Shown piece after piece: positions 52,120 to 59,719 of a DNA stretch of 64,000 nt. The notes beneath the pieces are model-generated. The model saw only the letters and a program-made list of their open reading frames with translations. It had not been told where the DNA came from and ran no database searches. The number at the start of each line of letters is the position of its first letter. Position 1 is the first letter of the stretch. The position numbers and the translations under genes are program-made. This DNA comes from Verrucomicrobiota bacterium (GTDB lineage: Bacteria > Verrucomicrobiota > Verrucomicrobiia > Chthoniobacterales > Terrimicrobiaceae), in the NCBI GenBank assembly GCA_017305195.1, contig JAFKMU010000044.1, positions 124,001 to 188,000 of the forward strand. The letters run 5' to 3'.

Positions 52120-52587
52120 ATGCGACGGATCCCGGAAAAATCATTCCTTCTTGTTTGTTCCATATTCCTCACCGCAGCAGCTTCTCTGCGGGCTGATCCT
52201 GCAGTGACGATAGAGGGCGGATGGGTGCGCGCCGTGCCACCAGGATACGTCAATACCGCCGCGTATCTGACGATCAAAAACCCCGGCGCATCCGCCGTGC
52301 GCCTGACCGGAGCTGCCGCATCCGTGGCGGAGTCTGTCGACCCGATGATCACGACCGAGAAAAAAGTGAACGGACAGACCGTCATGGGCATGGAGTTTGT
52401 CAAGGATCTCACCATCCCTCCCAAAGGTCAGCTGGTTCTGGAGCCGGGCGGGGATCACCTGATGCTCATGGGATTGAAAAAGCGTCTTAATGAAGGAGAC
52501 AAGGTAACCCTCATCCTGAATATCGAACCGGGGACCAGCCGACTGGAGATCACTCTCCCCGTGTCCAAGCAGCCGCCAACCAAATGA
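52120..52587 (+). CDS. PCu(A)C-family periplasmic copper chaperone
   Basis: Delivers Cu(I) to the CuA site of cytochrome oxidases. A signal peptide (FLLVCSIFLTAAASLRA) precedes a domain of about 130 residues: IEGGWVRAVPPG, AAYLTIKNPG, and the metal region SVDPMITTEKKVNGQTVMGMEF with DHLMLMGLKK. The canonical first ligand is His (VELH); here that position is Met (VDPM), while the later Met, His and Met ligands are retained. The start codon at 52120 is preferred over a GTG 27 bases earlier. It overlaps the SCO gene by ATGA. Confidence 0.82.
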   Translation: MRRIPEKSFLLVCSIFLTAAASLRADPAVTIEGGWVRAVPPGYVNTAAYLTIKNPGASAVRLTGAAASVAESVDPMITTEKKVNGQTVMGMEFVKDLTIPPKGQLVLEPGGDHLMLMGLKKRLNEGDKVTLILNIEPGTSRLEITLPVSKQPPTK

Positions 52588-53231
52588 GCGAGAGTTCCCC
52601 TCCCCGGAAGAGCCCCGTCGCCTGGATCGTCTGCGGCAGCGTGGTCTTGCTCGCGTGCACCCTGCTTTTCCTCTGGCGGCAGTGGGCGGCGATGACGCCG
52701 TATGAGTTTCACGGGACCTCCTATACCGAGGACAAGGCGTTATCGGATTTTCGCCTGACCGGGCAGACCGGCCGCCCGGTGAAGTTGAGCGACTTCCGGG
52801 GAAAGGTCGTGCTGCTGGAGTTTGGATTCACGACTTGCCCGAACATCTGCCCGACCTCCCTGGCGGACCTCGCCATGATCAATCGCAACCTCCGGCCTGA
52901 AGAACGGGAAAAAGTCCAGGTGCTCTTTGTCACGGTCGACCCACAACGCGACACCCCGGCGAAACTCGCAGAATATATGCCATTCTTTGACGAGAGATTC
53001 CTAGGACTGACAGGCACGCCCGAGGAAATCGAGGCAGCGGCCAAGGATTACGGCGCCTACTATCGTCGTCTCCCTCTGCCCGGAAAGCCGGACGACTACA
53101 CGATGGATCACTCGACGTATACCTACCTCATCGATCAGGAAGGACGCTTGCGGGTGATGTACGACCTCCGAAAACTCAGGGACGAGGAGGACATCGTGCG
53201 AGACATCCGCCATATCCTGAAGTCATCGTGA
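52584..53231 (+). CDS. SCO1/SenC/PrrC-family copper chaperone for cytochrome oxidase
   Basis: Thioredoxin-fold protein that helps insert copper into the CuA centre. One N-terminal membrane helix (about 10-33) anchors the periplasmic domain. The copper ligands are Cys85 and Cys89 in TTCPNICPTSL and His176 in DHSTYTYLID. The 215-residue length is usual. In alphaproteobacteria the same gene (senC/prrC) is classically linked to regA/regB. Here a RegA-like palindrome precedes the operon instead. The stop overlaps the cytochrome start (GTGA). Confidence 0.92.
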   Translation: MSESSPPRKSPVAWIVCGSVVLLACTLLFLWRQWAAMTPYEFHGTSYTEDKALSDFRLTGQTGRPVKLSDFRGKVVLLEFGFTTCPNICPTSLADLAMINRNLRPEEREKVQVLFVTVDPQRDTPAKLAEYMPFFDERFLGLTGTPEEIEAAAKDYGAYYRRLPLPGKPDDYTMDHSTYTYLIDQEGRLRVMYDLRKLRDEEDIVRDIRHILKSS

Positions 53232-53737
53232 ACCTCCTGCGGACGGTCGGTGTGGCGGCCATGGTGAGCGTAGCTTTTCCCGGCTGCAAACAGCGCCCGC
53301 AGCGAGGCACGGAAGCGATTCGCGGAGCAGCCATCTACATGGAAAAGTGCGCCGTCTGCCATGGACAGGACGGCCTGTCGCCGCTGCCATCGTGTCCGCC
53401 CTTGCGGGACTCGGAGTGGCTAGCCGGACGCAACGAACCCTTGATCGCGATTGTCCTGGATGGATTGCGCGGTCCTCTCGTGGTAAAAGGAAATACCTAC
53501 AATGGGCTCATGCCCGCCTGGCGTGACGTGCTGTCCGACGAGGAGATCGCAAGTGTCCTGAATTTCCTCCGGCTACAGTGGAGCACGAGCGACAAGTTGA
53601 TTTCAGCCAGCGAAACCGCCGAACTGCGAAAGAAAACAAAGATGCGGCAGACCTTCTGGACAGACAGCGAGCTTCGTGAGGCCTGGAATGCAGCGGAAAC
53701 GGAATCCGTTGATTCGGCCCTGAAGCCTGGGAAATGA
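53228..53737 (+). CDS. Membrane-anchored (lipoprotein) c-type cytochrome
   Basis: A 169-residue protein from a GTG overlapping the SCO stop. A signal with a lipobox (VSVAFPGC) precedes a monohaem cytochrome c domain: haem-binding C41-A-V-C44-H45 in CAVCHGQDGLSP, then a late Met in YNGLMPAW as the axial ligand. The C-terminal 45 residues are charged and unassigned. Along with PCu(A)C and SCO it suggests assembly or electron supply of a terminal oxidase; no oxidase subunit gene is present in the window. Confidence 0.86.
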   Translation: MNLLRTVGVAAMVSVAFPGCKQRPQRGTEAIRGAAIYMEKCAVCHGQDGLSPLPSCPPLRDSEWLAGRNEPLIAIVLDGLRGPLVVKGNTYNGLMPAWRDVLSDEEIASVLNFLRLQWSTSDKLISASETAELRKKTKMRQTFWTDSELREAWNAAETESVDSALKPGK

Positions 53738-53825
53738 GGCTCATAGGCTCGTCTTCGGTGCGGGCGCTCATCGACACAGAGAGCCCGTCTGATTTCCCGA
53801 GGCGCTAACGAATGATCCCAAACAG

Positions 53826-54893
53826 TCAGGCTCCGAAGTCGAATAGCTCCTGGGGATCTTCCTCGTCCTCGACATGGCGTTCGTCGGCGAAGCGGACTCC
53901 TGTTCCCAGGAGGCGGACGGGGCGGGGGGAACTGTTGAAGCCTTGCTCAAGGAGGCGGCGGAAGACGTCTATCTCGGGGCGGTCGCAGACGCATTCGCGG
54001 GTGATGCGGGTGAAGTCGTGGAATTTGATTTTGATGAAGACCTTGCGGACGGGGCGCTCGGAGGCCTTGGTGCGGAGCTCCTCCATGAGCTCGTCGTAAA
54101 GCTCGGCCATGGCGTTCTGGCAGGCGGCGAGGGTGGCGAGGTTTTCGGCGTAGGTACGTTCGTTGCTGAGGCTCTTGCGAATGCGGTTGGGGACGACGTC
54201 GCGGTCGTCATGGCCACGGCAGAGGGAATACAGTTCCTCGCCCCACCTGCCGTGGCGGGCGGCGAGCTCGTGAAGGGGGATTTTTTGCAGGTCGCCGCAG
54301 GTGTGGATGCCGGCGGCGGCGAAGCGTTCGGCGCTCTTGGGCCCGATGCCCCAGACCTTGCGCAAGGGGAGGTCGCGCATGAAGGCGTCGACCTGGTCGG
54401 GGGTGATGGCAAACTGCCCGTTGGGCTTGCGCCAGTCGCTGGCGATCTTGGCGAGCATCTTGTTCGGCGCGATGCCCGCGCTGCCGGTGAGGCTGGTGGT
54501 TTCGTGGATGCGGGCGCGGATTTCCTTGGCGATGTCCCAGGCGTAACGGCCGAGGGCGGTGACGTCGAGGTAGGCCTCGTCGAGCGAGAGGGGCTCGACC
54601 AGCGGGGAGTAGGAGAGGAGGATCTCGCGCACCCGGGCGGAAGCCTCGCGGTAGAGGTCGAAGCGCACGGGGAGGAAGACGAGGTGCGGGCAAAGCTCGC
54701 GTGCCTTGAAGCCGGGCATGGCGGAGCGTACGCCGTAGGCGCGGGCCTCGTAGTTGCACGTGGTGACGACGCCGCGCGGGCGGCCGCCGCCGACGGCGAT
54801 GGGCTGGCCGGCCAGCTCGGGGCGTTCGCGCATCTCGACCGCCGCGTAGAAGCAGTCCATGTCGAGATGGATGATCTTGCGCACGGCCTGCAT
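53826..54893 (-). CDS. dinB: DNA polymerase IV (Y-family, translesion)
   Basis: Low-fidelity polymerase for lesion bypass. From ATG 54893 it has 355 residues: IIHLDMDCFYAAVEMR with the first metal Asp, YEARAYGVRSAMP in the finger domain, and SLDEAYLDVT with catalytic Asp105-Glu106. The C-terminus ends QELFDFGA, a QxLF-type beta-clamp binding peptide. Upstream of it, 5 bases away on the same strand, is a GNAT gene. No LexA-type box was recognised. Confidence 0.93.
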   Translation of the reverse strand: MQAVRKIIHLDMDCFYAAVEMRERPELAGQPIAVGGGRPRGVVTTCNYEARAYGVRSAMPGFKARELCPHLVFLPVRFDLYREASARVREILLSYSPLVEPLSLDEAYLDVTALGRYAWDIAKEIRARIHETTSLTGSAGIAPNKMLAKIASDWRKPNGQFAITPDQVDAFMRDLPLRKVWGIGPKSAERFAAAGIHTCGDLQKIPLHELAARHGRWGEELYSLCRGHDDRDVVPNRIRKSLSNERTYAENLATLAACQNAMAELYDELMEELRTKASERPVRKVFIKIKFHDFTRITRECVCDRPEIDVFRRLLEQGFNSSPRPVRLLGTGVRFADERHVEDEEDPQELFDFGA

Positions 54894-54898
54894 GGGGA

Positions 54899-55180
54899 TC
54901 AGGCGGCGAGGTCGCGGAACTCGGGCCTCCGCGCGAGGAGCACGGCGACGTAGCTGCACTGCGGCACGATGCGGCAGCCATGCTGGCGCGCATGGCGAAA
55001 ACCAGCGAGCACGAGCCGCTCGGCGATGCCCCTGCCCCGCAGCTCGGGCGGCACGAAGGTATGAGTGAATACCATGCGGTCGCCGCGCAGGTCGTACTCG
55101 GCCACGCTCAAATGCCCGTCGACGGTCATCTCAAAGCGAGACTCCGCAGCGTTGTGAATCACGTCGGGCAAGGCAGCCAT
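54899..55180 (-). CDS. Small GNAT-fold acetyltransferase-like protein
   Basis: A 93-residue protein of the short Gcn5-related N-acetyltransferase group (YidJ/COG2388-like). The acetyl-CoA loop is visible in FVPPELRGRGIAERLVLAGFRHAR, followed by GCRIVPQCSYV. This minimal size lacks the full GNAT substrate pocket; the family's substrates are unknown. It is directly upstream of dinB (5-base gap), so both are probably co-transcribed. Confidence 0.8.
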   Translation of the reverse strand: MAALPDVIHNAAESRFEMTVDGHLSVAEYDLRGDRMVFTHTFVPPELRGRGIAERLVLAGFRHARQHGCRIVPQCSYVAVLLARRPEFRDLAA

Positions 55181-55484
55181 GCCGGGAGCTTACGAGGGCC
55201 GAGGGCGGGTTGCAACCCGGGGCGCCTCGTCCGGGTGTCGGCGGTCTGCCACCGCTCCGCCGTCTGAAAACTCCGCGCGAACCCAAGAGCCAGTCTGAAA
55301 ATTGCCGACCGACGGCTTGGGGCGGAAAAACGGCATGCGGTCGCGTTCCGGCTCTCTCACGTATCGTAGCGGATACGCTCTGCCGCCTCGCCTTGCCGTC
55401 CGCCCATCGTCCTTTTTCCGGCAAGTTCCAAGCCCACGCTGCTATCGGGCAGACATCACGAGGCGTTGCCGATGCGCGGCCGGA
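55181..55484. other. Gene-free stretch upstream of the GNAT gene
   Basis: About 300 GC-rich bases between two minus-strand genes. No credible coding sequence; a run of short GC palindromes (GGGTTGCAACCC near 55208-55219, CGGCGG...CCGCCG near 55237-55262) is seen. It probably carries the promoter of the GNAT-dinB pair, but no confident boxes were found. Confidence 0.45.
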
Positions 55485-55889
55485 TCAGGCTTTGAGGACC
55501 CACTGGGCCTGCCCGACCTTGTGCAGCGAATCGAGCTTCCTTCCCTTGAAGCTGAACCAGACATGCACGTTCTGCATTTTGGTCCCGAGCCGCGACGCGA
55601 TCTCGCGAACGGTCATTCCCTTGGCGCCAGCCTTCTTGAGCAGAGCCAGGATTTTCGTCGTGGTATCCTCCTTCTTCTCGGAGGCGGGGGCCGGAGCCGG
55701 CTTGGTGCGGACGTTCTCGCGGGGGAGCAGGCTTGTCTCCGGCTTGCGTCGGGCGGTAGCCTGGGCGGCGTTCAGTTCGGCGATTTTCTTTTCCAGATCT
55801 TCGATCTTCTTGAGCAACGCCTCGCGCTTTTCCGCGAGGGGAATGATCTGGCGAATAGCGGAGGAGGAAGGAAAGAAGTCCGATGGCAT
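55485..55889 (-). CDS. Coiled-coil plus helix-turn-helix protein of unknown function
   Basis: Starting at ATG 55889, 134 residues. Residues 15-45 form a charged coiled coil (LAEKREALLKKIEDLEKKIAEL), followed by a Pro/Lys-rich linker and a compact C-terminal domain TTKILALLKKAGAKGMTVREIASRLGTKMQNVHVWFSFKGRK, whose GMTVREIASRLG part reads as a winged-helix or HTH. A DNA-binding role is plausible. An upstream start at 55943 is possible. No neighbour suggests its target. Confidence 0.7.
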   Translation of the reverse strand: MPSDFFPSSSAIRQIIPLAEKREALLKKIEDLEKKIAELNAAQATARRKPETSLLPRENVRTKPAPAPASEKKEDTTTKILALLKKAGAKGMTVREIASRLGTKMQNVHVWFSFKGRKLDSLHKVGQAQWVLKA

Positions 55890-55971
55890 TCTTTTCACTA
55901 TGCCTCCCCTCTCCCTCAGGGCAAGTCGTGACTTTCGAGCCACGCCACGAGGGGAGCAAAGCCGGAGGGTC

Positions 55972-58596
55972 TTACCGGGCCGCCTTCTTATTGCCCGGCG
56001 GCTTGCCTGCCTCCGGCAGCAGGGGCTGGAGCGAAATCACGACGCCCGGGTCGCCGTCGGCTTCCCGCTCCCCGACGTTGAGCCGCTTGACATTCACTCC
56101 CTTGGCCACCAGGAGGTCGCGCACCTTTTCCGCCCGTTGGGCAGCCAGACTGGTCAGGATCTCCGCCGGGACCACCGTGGCGGCGACGTACCGGGCATAG
56201 AGCGCCCGGTCCTCCTCCCCGAGTACGGCTTCCTGTCCTTTTCCGCGCCGGGCCAGATAAATCCCGATCCTCCGCCGGGCCAGGAAACCGGTATGGGAAA
56301 TGTCCGACAGCTTTTGGCCGGCATGAGCCCGCTCCACCAGCAGACGATCGGCCAGGACCGGCAGATCCGCAGGGCCAACCCGGCCGCGTAGCGAAAGCGC
56401 CACCTCCGGGCGCTCGGCCAGCAGCTTGACCAGTCCATCGAGGCGATCCACAGCCCCGGGGGCAGGGTCCGCGCCGCCCGGCAGGCTCCTGACGACGGCC
56501 CCCGCCGGTTGCCAGCCGCTCTTTCCTCCCGCACCCAGCCCCACCAGCTTGAGCGGCGTGCTGAGCGCTCCGAGGATGGACGCTCTGACCGCGGAGGACA
56601 GGACCGCGCCCATGGATATCGAGGTACCCTTCTCATCCATGCGCATCGGCACCTGCAATCGGATGTTTCCCCCGGCATCGCGCAAGAGGGCCAGCGCGAG
56701 GTTGATCGGAATGCCGAACTCCTTCACAAACCAGTCGGCGCGGCTCAGGGACAACCCGAGTTTGTTCAGGACGATGGCGTTATCCATCGTCATCACGTCT
56801 CCCTGCATTTTCAGATTGGTTTGCAGGGAAAACCGGCCCGCGTCGAGCGTCACCCCGGCGTCCTTCGCGTAGGGGCTGAACGTGGGCAGATCCAGCTCCT
56901 GCAGGCTGATGACAAAATCTCCCGTCTGGTCGCCGCGCAGGCTGCCCTCGAGGGAAAACCGCGAGTCGGTCGGCAGCACGGCCTGCATCGAGAGAGCCTC
57001 GAACGTCATCTCGGGAAAGCGCAGATTGCGGAGGCTCACATCCAGAGCGCGCACCGTGGCGTTGGCCACCGCGGTGGTATCCCGCATCTCGATCTCGCCG
57101 CCCTTGACCTCCAGGAAATCCAGGCCAGCCCGGGCGACGGACTGCTCCTCCTGGCTGTCGCGCTCCAGGATTCCCAGGACGAAGGCCAGCATGGTCGCCT
57201 TTTGCGCCGGGTCCCAGCCGAGGAAGGTCTCCAGCAGAGGCCAGGGATGAGTGTAAAGGAGGCGGGGCTCCAGCAGGCTGACACGCTCCAGATCGACCGT
57301 GGGCAGAGACGCGGCTCCTCCTCCGGACGCCAGGGGTATTACCGCCTCCTTCATCACGATATCCAGGCGCTTCCACCCCAGGGCGAATCCCCCTCCCGAG
57401 GGATCGGAAGCGGAGAAATCCTCCATCGTCGTCCGGCCGGCCAGACGAATAGTCGGCGCGCCTTTTGCTCCGGCGAGGTCCGCCGTGATCCGCAGGTCGC
57501 CGCTGCCATTCGTCGACTTCAGCCAGGACGCGAGCTCCGGCATCGCGGCCAGCAGGAGCGGGGAAAAGGAAATACCATCCCATTTCAGCCTTCCCTTGTA
57601 GTATGGCGGGAGCACCCCCACCTCCCCGGAGAGATCAGCCCGGCCGGCTCCGATCTGCAGGCCAAGCTCCAGCGGGAAGCGTTTTCCCTGCTCCGCTGTG
57701 AGACCGGAGGCCTTGAGCTTCAGCATTACGTCCAGCGGCCCCTTCGCGCTCAGCCAGGTGAATTCCGCGCGTTCGACATCGATTTTCCGGATGCGAAACC
57801 CCGAGCGCCCCGAGGGTTGTTTCGTCCCGGATGCGGCCGGCACAGCGGCGGCCTTTTCCGCCGCGGGAGGCTGGTCGGCAAGAACCAGCTCGCGTTTGAC
57901 CTTGAGCACAGGCCCGTGAACAGCCACCGCCCCCAGGCCAAACTCCCCGTCGCGCAGCGAAGCCTCGTCGAGTTCAAAACTCTCCAGCGAAAACACCAGG
58001 AGATCCTGGCTCGTGGCGACGTCGAGGATCTTTACATGAGGATTCCGCAGGACGAAACGCCTCACCTCGACCGGCCAGCTGCGAGACGCCTCCTGCTCGG
58101 GCGGCGGCGATTTCTGGACCGCCTGGGGAGCGAGGGGCTTCGCATGCCTGAGAGGATCGATCTGCCCGTCCGCCTCGCGCAGGAGACGCACCGTCGGGGC
58201 GTCGAGGGCGAACTCCTTGATCTGCAGCCGCCCCCGGAGCAGCCCCCACCACGACCAGCGAAAAGCCAGCCGCTCGATGTGCAGCAGCGAGGCCTTGGGA
58301 TCGATGACGCGCGGATGCAGCGCCGCCTGCCACGGAGTCCCCTCCTCGGCGACGGCGCCTACCCGCACATTCTCCAGCACGACGCCTCCAGCCAGCAGCG
58401 AGAGGTCGACATTTTCCACCCGGGCAGGCAGCCCGAGATAATACTGGGAATAATAGGCGGCCGCCCGCTCGATCACCGTCGGCAGGATGGCTCGCGCGCC
58501 GATCAATACCACGGTGACCGCGCCGAGGGATATCAACCACCTGCGCCTCCGTCCGGCCCAGGCCGCAACCGCCTTCCACGACATCGATAATCTCAT
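55972..58596 (-). CDS. DUF748/AsmA-like large envelope protein
   Basis: An 874-residue protein anchored by one N-terminal helix (about 20-40: WLISLGAVTVVLIGARAIL) with the rest in the periplasm. The first part carries the DUF748 beginning LPARVENVDLSLLAGGVVLENVRVG, and the middle has repeated beta-rich segments of the AsmA/TamB type (PTIRLAGRTTMEDFSASDPSGGGFALGW). The C-terminus is helical and ends in a Lys-rich tail. Related proteins act in envelope lipid transport or biogenesis; the specific role here is not known. It runs alone on the minus strand. Confidence 0.8.
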   Translation of the reverse strand: MRLSMSWKAVAAWAGRRRRWLISLGAVTVVLIGARAILPTVIERAAAYYSQYYLGLPARVENVDLSLLAGGVVLENVRVGAVAEEGTPWQAALHPRVIDPKASLLHIERLAFRWSWWGLLRGRLQIKEFALDAPTVRLLREADGQIDPLRHAKPLAPQAVQKSPPPEQEASRSWPVEVRRFVLRNPHVKILDVATSQDLLVFSLESFELDEASLRDGEFGLGAVAVHGPVLKVKRELVLADQPPAAEKAAAVPAASGTKQPSGRSGFRIRKIDVERAEFTWLSAKGPLDVMLKLKASGLTAEQGKRFPLELGLQIGAGRADLSGEVGVLPPYYKGRLKWDGISFSPLLLAAMPELASWLKSTNGSGDLRITADLAGAKGAPTIRLAGRTTMEDFSASDPSGGGFALGWKRLDIVMKEAVIPLASGGGAASLPTVDLERVSLLEPRLLYTHPWPLLETFLGWDPAQKATMLAFVLGILERDSQEEQSVARAGLDFLEVKGGEIEMRDTTAVANATVRALDVSLRNLRFPEMTFEALSMQAVLPTDSRFSLEGSLRGDQTGDFVISLQELDLPTFSPYAKDAGVTLDAGRFSLQTNLKMQGDVMTMDNAIVLNKLGLSLSRADWFVKEFGIPINLALALLRDAGGNIRLQVPMRMDEKGTSISMGAVLSSAVRASILGALSTPLKLVGLGAGGKSGWQPAGAVVRSLPGGADPAPGAVDRLDGLVKLLAERPEVALSLRGRVGPADLPVLADRLLVERAHAGQKLSDISHTGFLARRRIGIYLARRGKGQEAVLGEEDRALYARYVAATVVPAEILTSLAAQRAEKVRDLLVAKGVNVKRLNVGEREADGDPGVVISLQPLLPEAGKPPGNKKAAR

Positions 58597-58680
58597 TCCA
58601 CACTCCGGCTCTGCCGTCGCATTCTACGCGGACCTTTGCTTCCGGGAAATCACGATTTCACCGGCAGCGGGCAGTGGCGT

Positions 58681-59694
58681 TCACAGCCACTTGAGCAGGA
58701 ACGCCTCGGCCCTTCCGTCGATGTCGTACTCATGCCCTCCCGGGTGAGTCCGTCGCTCCAGCCGGTCCCCGATACCGAGCGCCGCGTAGCAGTGCGCCAC
58801 CTCCTCGCTCGGCGCGAAAAATCCCTCGACGCTGAACACCTCATCGGTCTCGCCAGCCTCGAGAAAAAGCGGACGCGGACAGACCAGCCGGGCGATCTCG
58901 CTGTCGAGAAAACGCAGGGCGCTGCCGTTCCAGACCAGATCCTCCCAGTTGTAACGGAAGCGGTCATTCACAAAGCAGGAGGCCACCGCGACCCGTATGC
59001 GCGGCTCCATCGCGGTGAAGGCCAAAGTGTAAAATCCTCCGTACGAAAGGCCCGCCATGCCAACATGATCGGCATCAATCTCGGGATGCTCGACGAGCCA
59101 GTTGAACGATCCCTGGAGCTGGCAAAGATCGAAAGCCACGCGTGATCCTCCGAGGTGGCGGAACTTCCGGTCGAGCAGGTACTGGTCGAACTTCGGCTCC
59201 TGGCCGTCGTCCCAGACGAGCAACTGCTGGGCGAAAACCGCGATCCCGCGTTCCCGCAATCCGCGAACCAGCCGATTGTAGTTGGCTGACCCGATCTCTG
59301 TCAGCCCGGCGGCCAGCTCAGGACTCCCCTTGCCGCCATGCTGCGCGATGACCAGCGGATAACGCCCCTCCGCCGTCGGGAGAAAGAGCAGTCCATACGT
59401 ACGAACAACGCCGAACAGCCTCTGGCTCACCCGGTAGACACGCCCCTGGGCATCTTGCGAAACCAGCTCACACTCCGTCTCAGCCGCGGCGGCTGGCTCC
59501 GTCAGCGGCCAGCCGAGCAGACGCTTCCACTCCTCCCGATAAGGCGGCAGGCTGGCGGCATAGGCCTGGGCATCAGCCATGTCCGGCTGAAACCACTCGC
59601 GACGCGACACGGCGGCGACCTCTTTGCGCTGCCCGAGAAATGTGCCGAGGGTTTCCAACAAGGCCGCGCGTTCCTGTGTGCCGGGGATGCTCAT
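58681..59694 (-). CDS. Alpha/beta-hydrolase (dienelactone-hydrolase or esterase-like)
   Basis: A 337-residue cytoplasmic protein (no signal peptide). The serine elbow is VGMAGLSYGGFYTLAF; the acid is probably in LFLEAGETDEVF and the histidine in HPGGHEYD close to the end. A substrate-recognition N-terminal region carries PLVIAQHGGKGSPELAAG. Family and fold are clear; the substrate is not. It starts 25 bases after the jetC stop on the same strand, so it may be read through from the jet operon although such a hydrolase is not a known Wadjet component. Confidence 0.82.
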   Translation of the reverse strand: MSIPGTQERAALLETLGTFLGQRKEVAAVSRREWFQPDMADAQAYAASLPPYREEWKRLLGWPLTEPAAAAETECELVSQDAQGRVYRVSQRLFGVVRTYGLLFLPTAEGRYPLVIAQHGGKGSPELAAGLTEIGSANYNRLVRGLRERGIAVFAQQLLVWDDGQEPKFDQYLLDRKFRHLGGSRVAFDLCQLQGSFNWLVEHPEIDADHVGMAGLSYGGFYTLAFTAMEPRIRVAVASCFVNDRFRYNWEDLVWNGSALRFLDSEIARLVCPRPLFLEAGETDEVFSVEGFFAPSEEVAHCYAALGIGDRLERRTHPGGHEYDIDGRAEAFLLKWL

Positions 59695-59719
59695 GATTCG
59701 TAAGTAGTAAAAAGGTGTT

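Noticed and set aside
53874-54953. 359-codon + strand frame opposite dinB
   Set aside because: Antisense to the certain Y-family polymerase; repetitive Gly/Val/Ala composition.
56509-58590. 693-codon + strand frame opposite the DUF748 gene
   Set aside because: Shadow frame, Arg/Gln/His-rich, without signal or domain.
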